A stretch of 6,101 bases of DNA from Clostridia bacterium (GTDB lineage: Bacteria; Bacillota; Clostridia; Oscillospirales; SIG627), in the NCBI GenBank assembly GCA_017453605.1, contig JAFTEP010000164.1, positions 1 through 6,101 on the forward strand, in the 5' to 3' direction. Of this stretch, positions 1 through 5,417 are shown one piece after another. A model generated the notes under the pieces. That model was not told the origin of the DNA, ran no database searches, and was given only the letters and a program-made list of their open reading frames with translations. Within the stretch, counting starts at the first letter, position 1; the number at the start of each line of letters is the position of its first letter. The position numbers and the translations under genes were made by a program.

Positions 1-1367
1 CGGTTTTCTCTCTCCCCGGAAAATACGGCTGCGGCTGTTTTTCAAAAGAGGCAAGAGAATTTATCGACCTCATAGCCGACGCGGGCTTTTCTCTGTGGCA
101 GGTCCTCCCCTTCTCGATAACAGACTCTCACGGCTCACCATATATGTCCGCATCCTCTTTCGGAGGCAATCCGCTCTTCATAGACCCGGAGGAATTATAT
201 TTAAGAGGGCTCGTCACAAAAGCCGAGCTTGAAGATCAACTCGAGAGCGACCCGTATCTGTGCGATATACCGAAACTCAAAAAGAAACGCAGAAGGTTTA
301 TCTCCCTCGCCGCCTCCCGCTTCGGCGGAGAAAAAGAGATCGCGCGCTTCTTTGAGGCGCGTCCCGAGACAGAAGCGACCTGCGCCTATATGGCAAAAAG
401 AGAGGCCGCCCACGGCGCAGACGAAGGCGAGGCTCTGAACACCTGGCGTTTCAGTCAGTACGAATTTTTCAGACAGTGGGACGCGCTGCACGCCTACGCC
501 TTGAAAAAGGGCGTCTCGGTGATAGGCGACCTGCCGTTCTACGTTTCCTCGAACAGCCTCGACGTGCTGAGCGCGCCGGAGCAGTTCCAGCTCGATCCGA
601 AGGGCGATCCGGCGTTCGTCGCGGGAGTGCCGCCGGACTATTTCAGCGAGGACGGGCAGCTCTGGGGCAATCCGCTCTACGACTGGGACGAGATGGAAAA
701 AACGGGCTTCGGCTGGTGGAGAAGGCGTCTTGGGTACGTTCTGAGCCTGTTCGACGGAGTGAGGATAGACCATTTCAGGGCGATAAGCGCCTACTGGAGC
801 ATACCGGCGGGAGCAAAGAGCGCAAAAGAGGGCCGCTGGATAAAAGGCCCCGGAAAGAAGCTGACCGACGCGCTGAGCGCCGAGGCGAAGGGCAAGATGA
901 TCCTCGCGGAGGATCTCGGCGTCAGCGACGAAGACACGAGAAGGCTTCTGAAAGAGAGCGGCTTTCCCGGGATGGCGGTCTTCCAGTTCGGCTTCGACGG
1001 AGACCCCGGCAACGTGCATCTGCCGCACAACTACCCCGAGAACGTCTTCGCGTACACGGGGACTCACGACAACAACACTCTTCTCGGCTTCTGGTGGGAG
1101 CTCGACGAGAACACGAGAAAGCTCGCGCTCGAATACCTCGGAAACCCCGCCGACGGATGCGCCGCGACGATAAGGACGCTCATGATGTCGAGAGCCCGCA
1201 CGGTGATCTTCCCCGTTCAGGACCTTCTCGGCTTCGGCGCGGACACGAGGATCAACGTACCGGGCAGAGCCGACGGCAACTGGAGATACCGCCTCACCGC
1301 CTCTCAGATGCGCTCGCTCGACGTCAGGCGCTTCGCCCGCATGAACGAGATATACGGGAGAAAGTGA
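1..1367 (+). CDS. malQ: 4-alpha-glucanotransferase (amylomaltase, GH77), 5' end cut by window edge
   Basis: Cytoplasmic enzyme that transfers alpha-1,4-glucan segments between maltodextrins, in maltose/glycogen metabolism. The frame is open from base 3, giving 454 residues; about a dozen N-terminal residues are probably missing. The Met at 144 is internal, because the GH77 N-terminal block (SLPGKYGCG, LWQVLPF, SPYMSASSFGGNP) runs through it from the edge. All three catalytic residues are visible: nucleophile Asp in VRIDHFRA (codon 768-770), acid/base Glu in LAEDLGV (909-911), and the stabilising Asp in TGTHDNN (1068-1070). Other family blocks are GDLPFYV, VAGVPPDYFSEDGQLWGNPLY, PVQDLLGFG and NVPGRADGNWRYR. 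The protein is shorter than typical MalQ (about 500 aa): between the FID block and FFRQW, the segment usually carrying a W-x-x-W-P motif seems missing. A terminator follows 20 bases after the TGA stop, so it ends its transcription unit. Family assignment is very secure; the exact in vivo substrate is inferred. Confidence 0.97.
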   Translation, partial: VFSLPGKYGCGCFSKEAREFIDLIADAGFSLWQVLPFSITDSHGSPYMSASSFGGNPLFIDPEELYLRGLVTKAELEDQLESDPYLCDIPKLKKKRRRFISLAASRFGGEKEIARFFEARPETEATCAYMAKREAAHGADEGEALNTWRFSQYEFFRQWDALHAYALKKGVSVIGDLPFYVSSNSLDVLSAPEQFQLDPKGDPAFVAGVPPDYFSEDGQLWGNPLYDWDEMEKTGFGWWRRRLGYVLSLFDGVRIDHFRAISAYWSIPAGAKSAKEGRWIKGPGKKLTDALSAEAKGKMILAEDLGVSDEDTRRLLKESGFPGMAVFQFGFDGDPGNVHLPHNYPENVFAYTGTHDNNTLLGFWWELDENTRKLALEYLGNPADGCAATIRTLMMSRARTVIFPVQDLLGFGADTRINVPGRADGNWRYRLTASQMRSLDVRRFARMNEIYGRK

Positions 1368-1387
1368 AAAAAGTCAAAACGTGACAC

Positions 1388-1421
1388 AAAACTCCGGATC
1401 TTCGGACTCCGGAGTTTTTTT
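1388..1421 (+). terminator. Rho-independent terminator of malQ
   Basis: The arms AACTCCGGA and TCCGGAGTT pair perfectly around a 9-base loop, and flanking A/T pairs extend the stem (1388-1398 with 1408-1418). A run of seven T follows (1415-1421). It lies 20 bases after the malQ stop and isolates malQ from the ATPase gene downstream. Confidence 0.93.
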
Positions 1422-1431
1422 GGCGCAAGTT

Positions 1432-1506
1432 TTGAAAAGTCAGCAAAATGACCGAAAAAAACTATTGAAAAGTTGAAAAAAACGGTCTATAATAGTATTG
1501 AAAAGT
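1432..1506 (+). repeat. Three TTGAAAAGT direct repeats with 33-base period over a promoter
   Basis: Identical 9-mers TTGAAAAGT begin at 1432, 1465 and 1498, exactly 33 bases apart (about three helical turns). Copies 2 and 3 extend to a shared 13-mer, TATTGAAAAGTTG (1463-1475 and 1496-1508). Copy 2 contains the -35 box and copy 3 falls on the expected transcription start, so the array brackets the promoter. It could be a set of operator half-sites for a regulator, or A-rich sequence that looks periodic by chance. No binding protein can be named from the sequence. Confidence 0.6.
1465..1493 (+). promoter_or_regulatory. Housekeeping-sigma promoter of the ATPase gene
   Basis: A TTGAAA -35 box (1465-1470) and a perfect TATAAT -10 box (1488-1493) are separated by the ideal 17 bases. 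Transcription should begin near 1499-1501, giving a leader of about 25 bases before the ATG at 1526. An A-rich stretch upstream of the -35 box could act as an UP element. The region immediately after the -10 box (TATAATAGnnTTGAAAA) is nearly repeated at the GH172 promoter on the other strand. Confidence 0.88.
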
Positions 1507-1512
1507 TGTTTT

Positions 1513-1517
1513 GGAGG
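1513..1517 (+). promoter_or_regulatory. Ribosome binding site that fixes the ATPase start at 1526
   Basis: GGAGG lies 8 bases before the ATG at 1526. The in-frame TTG at 1511 overlaps this site and has nothing usable upstream, so it is not the start. Confidence 0.88.
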
Positions 1518-1525
1518 TGCGGGGA

Positions 1526-2854
1526 ATGCTTTTTCGCAAGATCGGAGCGGTGATAGAAGAACACCTGAGATCGAACAGCGCCAAGGTGCTGCTGGTGGAC
1601 GGGGCGCGTCAGGTCGGAAAGACCTATATAATCCGCGTCGTCGGTAAAAAACTCTTCAAAAACTTCATAGAGATCAACATGATCGAAGATCTTGAAGGCA
1701 AAAAACTGTTCGCCGGGGTTCGCACCGTCGAGGACTTCTATCTGCAGGTCAGCATGATCGCCGGCGACAGGATGAACCAAAAAAGCGACACGCTGATCTT
1801 CATCGACGAGATCCAGGCCTATCCCCACCTGCTGACTCTCCTTAAATTCCTGTCGCAGGACGGCAGATTCAGCTTCGTCGCCAGCGGTTCTCTCCTCGGC
1901 GTGACTCTGTCTCAGACGACCTCCATTCCAATGGGAAGCATACGGAAAATAAGGATGTTCCCTCTGGATTTCGAGGAATTTCTTTATGCAAACGGCGTGG
2001 GAGAGCTCGCCGTTTCTTCCCTGAGGAAGAAATTTGAAGAAAACGAATCGCTCGACGAGGCCCTTCATGAAAAAATGATGGATCTCTTCCGCAAATATCT
2101 GCTCGTCGGAGGGCTTCCCGACGCGGTGAACGCCTACATCGCGAGTAAAAACATCCTCTCTGTGCGGGAGATACAGAGCGAGATCCGCGAATATTACGCC
2201 GCGGACGCGTCGAAATACGGCGAAGATAACAAACTAAAGATTCGCCGGATCTACGATATGATCCCCTCCAATATGGAGAACAAAAAGAAGAGAGTCGTCG
2301 CGCAGAACATCGAAAACAGGAAGGGAAAGACCTTCGGGGATTACGAGGACGAGTTCGAATACCTGATAAGCGCGGGGATAGCGCTGAGCGTTCAGGCCAT
2401 CTCGACACCCGTGTTCCCGCTCATCCAATCGTCAGGGAAGAACCTTCTCAAGCTGTATCTCAACGACGTCGGACTTCTGACCGGTATCCTTTACGGCCCG
2501 AATATCCGAGCCGTACTCGACGACGAGCGCAGCGTCAATCTCGGTGCGCTCTACGAGACCGTCGTGGCGTGCGAGCTTGCCGCGCACGGCTTCGGTCTGT
2601 TCTACTACGACAACCGGTCAAAGGGAGAGGCGGACTTTTTGATCGACGATTACGACGCTCTGTCAGCTCTGCCGATCAAGGTCAAATCCGGCAAGGATTA
2701 CACCGTACACAGCGCGCTCAGCACTTTCGTTTCCAACGAGGATTATCACGTCAAAAAAGCCCTCGTCCTTTCAAACGAACGCCGGGTAACTCAGAGCGGG
2801 AAAATCACCTATCTCCCGATCTACTACGTTATGTTCCTGAAAAACCGGCAGTAA
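1526..2854 (+). CDS. AAA_14-type ATPase with C-terminal DUF4143 domain, function unknown
   Basis: Predicted cytoplasmic P-loop ATPase of 442 residues, a full family length. Residues are numbered from the ATG that follows GGAGG by 8 bases. The N-terminal AAA_14 domain (about 15-160) has Walker A GARQVGKT (26-33, Lys32), Walker B LIFIDEIQ (Asp94, Glu95) and the SGSLLG block (about 121-125). A linker carries YLLVGGLPDA (191-200). The C-terminal DUF4143 domain contains KLYLNDVGLL and a PD-(D/E)xK nuclease-like core: Glu350, Asp370 in GEADFLID, then IKVKSGK. The family normally reads IEVK there; here Lys385 replaces the Glu while Lys387 is kept, so metal-dependent cleavage may be impaired. The gene is monocistronic, with its own promoter and terminator, between unrelated metabolic genes. 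This family is common and often multicopy in gut Firmicutes and Bacteroidetes. Its role is unproven, and I do not assign a defence or toxin function. Confidence 0.93.
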   Translation: MLFRKIGAVIEEHLRSNSAKVLLVDGARQVGKTYIIRVVGKKLFKNFIEINMIEDLEGKKLFAGVRTVEDFYLQVSMIAGDRMNQKSDTLIFIDEIQAYPHLLTLLKFLSQDGRFSFVASGSLLGVTLSQTTSIPMGSIRKIRMFPLDFEEFLYANGVGELAVSSLRKKFEENESLDEALHEKMMDLFRKYLLVGGLPDAVNAYIASKNILSVREIQSEIREYYAADASKYGEDNKLKIRRIYDMIPSNMENKKKRVVAQNIENRKGKTFGDYEDEFEYLISAGIALSVQAISTPVFPLIQSSGKNLLKLYLNDVGLLTGILYGPNIRAVLDDERSVNLGALYETVVACELAAHGFGLFYYDNRSKGEADFLIDDYDALSALPIKVKSGKDYTVHSALSTFVSNEDYHVKKALVLSNERRVTQSGKITYLPIYYVMFLKNRQ

Positions 2855-2865
2855 GACAACAAAAT

Positions 2866-2905
2866 CGGGTATCCGCGGCGAGAGTCGGGATACCCGTGTT
2901 TTTTT
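2866..2905 (+). terminator. Rho-independent terminator of the ATPase gene, in a convergent gap
   Basis: CGGGTATCC (2866-2874) pairs perfectly with GGATACCCG (2888-2896) across a 13-base loop, followed by TG and seven T (2899-2905). It begins 11 bases after the ATPase stop. Read on the other strand the stem is followed by ATTTTGTTGT, so it may also weakly terminate the convergent GH172 gene, which ends at 2915. No separate terminator for that gene is visible in the 60-base gap. Confidence 0.9.
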
Positions 2906-2914
2906 ATCGGAGGA

Positions 2915-4000
2915 TCAGATGATCTCGAGCCCGTCGCGGTCGGGAAGCGCGGGGACGGATACGGCGGGGCGATCCTGATACCAGAAGGCGACTGCGGAAA
3001 GGTCGTCCCGCAAAGGCAGATACCTGTTTTCGCTCCGCCAGCCGAGAGCCTGGATGGTGACTTTGAGGTCGGACTTGAAATAGACGGGGTCGGTTATATG
3101 CCAGCGGTACATCGAAAACCTCGTCTGAGAGCTGAAAGCGCCGTTTCCTTTCACGACGGAAAAGCCCGAATACGGCGTGGAAAACTCCCTGTAGGCTCCC
3201 CCGTCGGAAAAGCCGTAGGCGCCGCAGAAATAATCCTCGGTGCCGGTGCCGCAGACCGTGGGGAAATCCCTGTCGCCGTCGATGTAGAATTTGATCTCTC
3301 CCTCGCCCCACCAGCCGCTGTTGTTCGTGCCCCAGAGCATATAGGTGCCGACGTACTGCCCCTTCCCGCGGATCCCGTCGGCGACGGTGAACGCCTCTTT
3401 GTACGGAACGGGATTCATACGGCGGAACTGAGCGTGGAAATACGCCATGTTTTCCGGCTGTTTCCCGAGAAGATAGTCGACCTGATAGAAGAACATCTTA
3501 TTGCTGTCCGAGAGGTTCTCTACCGTGATCCGGCAGCGTTTGCGGAAGGGCATGTTCCAGTAGCAGTTGAGCCCGAAGCGGGGATTGACGCAGACGGCGA
3601 GAGACGACACCTGATGGAATTCGGTCTTGTCGAGCCCCGGGATCTGCGCCGCCGCGAAGAAATCGCAGAGGGGGCACTCGACGGATGGGACGTCGCTGCC
3701 GTCCCAGTATATGCGGAGGATATAGAAGCGGAGATTTCCGACCGGGGTGATCCAGATATGCCTGATCGCCCCCTCACCGGAAATATCGGCGAGAGTCGTC
3801 ACGCTGTGCGGCTGAAGATCAAGATAGGGCGAGACCTTCCAGCCCTGCCCGAGTTCGCGCGAGGGAGCGGACGCCGGACCGCCGACCGCCATGCCGCCCT
3901 TTCCCTTTTCGCCCGTGGGGTTCTCCGCGCAGATCGAACGCGATTCGTAATCCCCAAGACAAGATATCCCGTCGAGAAATCCGAAATTTGAGCCTAACAT
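2915..4000 (-). CDS. DUF2961 / glycoside hydrolase family 172 protein
   Basis: Encodes 361 residues from the ATG at 4000, chosen because AAGGAGG lies 5 bases upstream and the conserved family sequence begins soon after (ENPTGEKGKGG, 26-36). The frame stays open upstream to 4171, but that extension covers the promoter and a terminator and resembles no protein. DUF2961 blocks run the full length: GAIRHIWIT (77-85), LRIYWDG (95-101), VNPRFGLNCYWNMPFRK (138-154), AYFHAQFRR, GWWGEGEIKFYIDGD (229-243), CGTGTEDYFCGAYGF (250-264), MYRWHITDP, and IQALGW (316-321). GH172 members act on alpha-fructofuranosides such as difructose dianhydride I, or on D-arabinofuranosides; the family's two catalytic glutamates should lie in the GEGE and GTGTED segments (Glu233 or Glu235, and Glu255). 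No signal peptide or lipobox is seen, so it is probably cytoplasmic and handles imported oligosaccharide. The substrate cannot be read from sequence, and no transporter gene adjoins it. Confidence 0.93.
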   Translation of the reverse strand: MLGSNFGFLDGISCLGDYESRSICAENPTGEKGKGGMAVGGPASAPSRELGQGWKVSPYLDLQPHSVTTLADISGEGAIRHIWITPVGNLRFYILRIYWDGSDVPSVECPLCDFFAAAQIPGLDKTEFHQVSSLAVCVNPRFGLNCYWNMPFRKRCRITVENLSDSNKMFFYQVDYLLGKQPENMAYFHAQFRRMNPVPYKEAFTVADGIRGKGQYVGTYMLWGTNNSGWWGEGEIKFYIDGDRDFPTVCGTGTEDYFCGAYGFSDGGAYREFSTPYSGFSVVKGNGAFSSQTRFSMYRWHITDPVYFKSDLKVTIQALGWRSENRYLPLRDDLSAVAFWYQDRPAVSVPALPDRDGLEII

Positions 4001-4005
4001 GACGA

Positions 4006-4012
4006 CCTCCTT
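4006..4012 (-). promoter_or_regulatory. Ribosome binding site of the GH172 gene
   Basis: A complete AAGGAGG lies 5 bases before the ATG at 4000. It rules out the longer in-frame start at 4171. Confidence 0.92.
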
Positions 4013-4037
4013 AAATAAAGACAGTTTTTTCAAGGCT

Positions 4038-4066
4038 ATTATACATAAAATGAGCCGGAAAAGCAA
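4038..4066 (-). promoter_or_regulatory. Promoter of the GH172 gene
   Basis: On the minus strand, a TTGCTT -35 box (4066-4061) and a perfect TATAAT (4043-4038) are separated by 17 bases. The leader is about 30 bases. The -35 match is modest (TTG only), so it may be weak or regulated. The sequence after the -10 box, AGCCTTGAAAA, matches the ATPase promoter's AGTATTGAAAA at all but two bases. Confidence 0.82.
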
Positions 4067-4078
4067 GTTTTTCTCCGT

Positions 4079-4104
4079 AAAAAAAGACCGACTGCGCGGC
4101 GGTC
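4079..4104 (-). terminator. Second, shorter minus-strand terminator after dapL
   Basis: Read on the minus strand, GACCG (4104-4100) pairs with CGGTC (4090-4086) across a 9-base loop and is followed at once by seven T (4085-4079). A competing stem, CTGCG with CGCAG (4108-4104 and 4096-4092), shares part of the same arm. It lies upstream of the GH172 promoter, so it works as a backup stop for dapF-dapL read-through rather than as a leader attenuator. Confidence 0.68.
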
Positions 4105-4135
4105 GCAGAGAAAGGCGGAGGCTGAGGTCCGAAAG

Positions 4136-4183
4136 AAAAAAACACAAAATCAGCCCGGGGACAAAAATCAAGTCTCCGGGCTG
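4136..4183 (-). terminator. Main terminator of the dapF-dapL unit
   Basis: Read on the minus strand, CAGCCCGGAGAC (4183-4172) pairs with GTCCCCGGGCTG (4162-4151) with one mismatch and a 9-base loop. ATTTTGTG and seven T (4142-4136) follow. It starts 49 bases after the dapL stop. A second terminator lies about 30 bases further on. Confidence 0.9.
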
Positions 4184-4232
4184 AAATGACGTTATTGGGG
4201 TCTTATATTGGGATCGGAGCTAAAGAAAGGGC

Positions 4233-5417
4233 TCAACTGAAGAGAGCGACTATCCTTTCGGCGGCCAGGGACGTGTCCTCGGGGCTGCCGAAGGAAGAGA
4301 GCCTGAACCAGCCCTCGCCGCATTTGCCGAAGCCTGCGCCGGGAGTGCCGACGACCCGGATCTCGTTCAGAAGGCGGTCGAAGAACTTCCAGCTGTCGGT
4401 CTCGCCGGGGCATTTGAGCCAGATATACGGAGCGTTTCTGCCGCCGAAATACTTCACGCCGATCTCGTCGAGCGCGCGCATTATGACGCGGGCGTTGTTT
4501 TTGTAGAACGCGATGTTTTCCTTTATCTGTCTCTGTCCCTCGTCAGTGAAGACGGCGGCTCCGCCCTTCTGGATGATATAGGACACGCCGTTGGTCTTGG
4601 TCGTGCGGTTCCTGACCCACATCCCGTTCAAGCTCATCCCGCCGCGCACCAGATCCTTGGGGATGACGGTGTACCCGAGGCGCGTTCCGGTGAATCCCGC
4701 CGTCTTTGAGAGCGAGCAGATCTCGATCGCGCAGGTCCGGGCTCCCTCGAGTTCGAAGATGCTGTGAGGGATGGAGCTGTCCTCGATGAACGCCTCGTAC
4801 GCCGCGTCGAAGAGGATCACGGCGCCCGTTTTGTTCGCGTGATCGACCCACGCCTGAAGCCTTTCGCGGTCGAACACCGCGCCGGTCGGGTTGTTGGGAG
4901 AACAGATATAGATAAGATCCGCCTCATATTTTTCGTCGGGTCCCGGCAGAAAGCCGTTTTCCTCTCCCGAGGGGAGATGAACGATCTTCCTGCCCGCGAT
5001 CACGCTTGCGTCGACGTAAGCGGGATACGCCGGCTCGATGATGAGGGCCTGATTCGATCTGTCGAACAGATCGAGGATATCGCCGAGCTCGTCGCTCGCG
5101 CCGCTTGAAACGAAAACTTCGTCGGATGAGAGCTTCACTCCGCGCTTCAGGTAATGCGCGGCGATCGTTTCTCTCAAAAATGGCGCTCCGCACTCGGGCA
5201 TATAGCCGTGGAAAGTCTCTTTTGACGCCTGATCGTCGACCGCTTCGTGGAGGGCTTTTATCACCTCTTTGCAGAGCGGGAGCGACACGTCGCCGATCCC
5301 GAGGCGAAGAACGCGCTCTCCGGGATGGGAGGATAGATATGCCTTTATCTTCTGGGCGATGTTGAAAAACAAATATGAATCCTTTAATTCGGCGTAGTGT
5401 GCGTTGGGTGTCAGCAT
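4233..5417 (-). CDS. dapL: LL-diaminopimelate aminotransferase
   Basis: PLP-dependent fold type I aminotransferase that converts tetrahydrodipicolinate directly to LL-diaminopimelate with glutamate as amino donor, bypassing the acylated dapD/dapC/dapE steps. It has 394 residues, near family length. The DapL signature is clear: SYLF (14-17), RLGIGDVSLPL (38-48), SPNNPTGA (173-180), LFDAAYEAF (202-210, Asp204 for the PLP ring nitrogen), SLSKTAGFTGTRLGYT (235-250; Schiff-base Lys238, Arg246), TTKTNGVSYIIQ, NAPYIWLK and substrate carboxylate Arg372 in FRLSSFG. An oddity is the PLP phosphate loop, which reads SSGASDELGD (104-113); relatives I recall have DGAK, so Ser108 sits where Lys is usual. 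The start overlaps the dapF stop in an ATGCTGA arrangement, with AAGGAG 10 bases upstream inside dapF, suggesting translational coupling. The dapF context strongly supports the function over a generic aminotransferase. Confidence 0.94.
   Translation of the reverse strand: MLTPNAHYAELKDSYLFFNIAQKIKAYLSSHPGERVLRLGIGDVSLPLCKEVIKALHEAVDDQASKETFHGYMPECGAPFLRETIAAHYLKRGVKLSSDEVFVSSGASDELGDILDLFDRSNQALIIEPAYPAYVDASVIAGRKIVHLPSGEENGFLPGPDEKYEADLIYICSPNNPTGAVFDRERLQAWVDHANKTGAVILFDAAYEAFIEDSSIPHSIFELEGARTCAIEICSLSKTAGFTGTRLGYTVIPKDLVRGGMSLNGMWVRNRTTKTNGVSYIIQKGGAAVFTDEGQRQIKENIAFYKNNARVIMRALDEIGVKYFGGRNAPYIWLKCPGETDSWKFFDRLLNEIRVVGTPGAGFGKCGEGWFRLSSFGSPEDTSLAAERIVALFS

Noticed and set aside
144..146. 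ATG as the malQ start
   Set aside because: Conserved MalQ sequence continues upstream in frame to base 3.
201..1067. Long minus-strand open frame opposite malQ
   Set aside because: Antisense shadow; malQ carries every GH77 catalytic motif on the plus strand and this frame shows no family sequence.
476..1384. 302-codon plus-strand frame overlapping malQ
   Set aside because: Extremely Arg-rich composition typical of an out-of-frame reading of GC-rich coding DNA.
1511..1513. TTG as the ATPase start
   Set aside because: It overlaps the GGAGG that serves the ATG at 1526 and has no ribosome binding site of its own.
1422..1525. Possible riboswitch or small RNA in the ATPase leader
   Set aside because: The leader after the promoter is only about 25 bases and has no room for a structured aptamer.
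3098..3991. Long plus-strand open frame (297 codons) opposite the GH172 gene
   Set aside because: It is the antisense shadow of a well-supported gene in GC-rich sequence, with no ribosome binding site or recognisable domain.
4001..4171. 57-residue N-terminal extension of the GH172 protein, hydrophobic and signal-like at first glance
   Set aside because: It runs over a clear promoter, a perfect Shine-Dalgarno and terminator hairpins, and conserved family sequence starts only after the ATG at 4000.
4186..4232. Possible extra promoter between dapL and its terminator
   Set aside because: A TTGAGC and a TATAAG occur on the minus strand but 23 bases apart, too far for a working pair.
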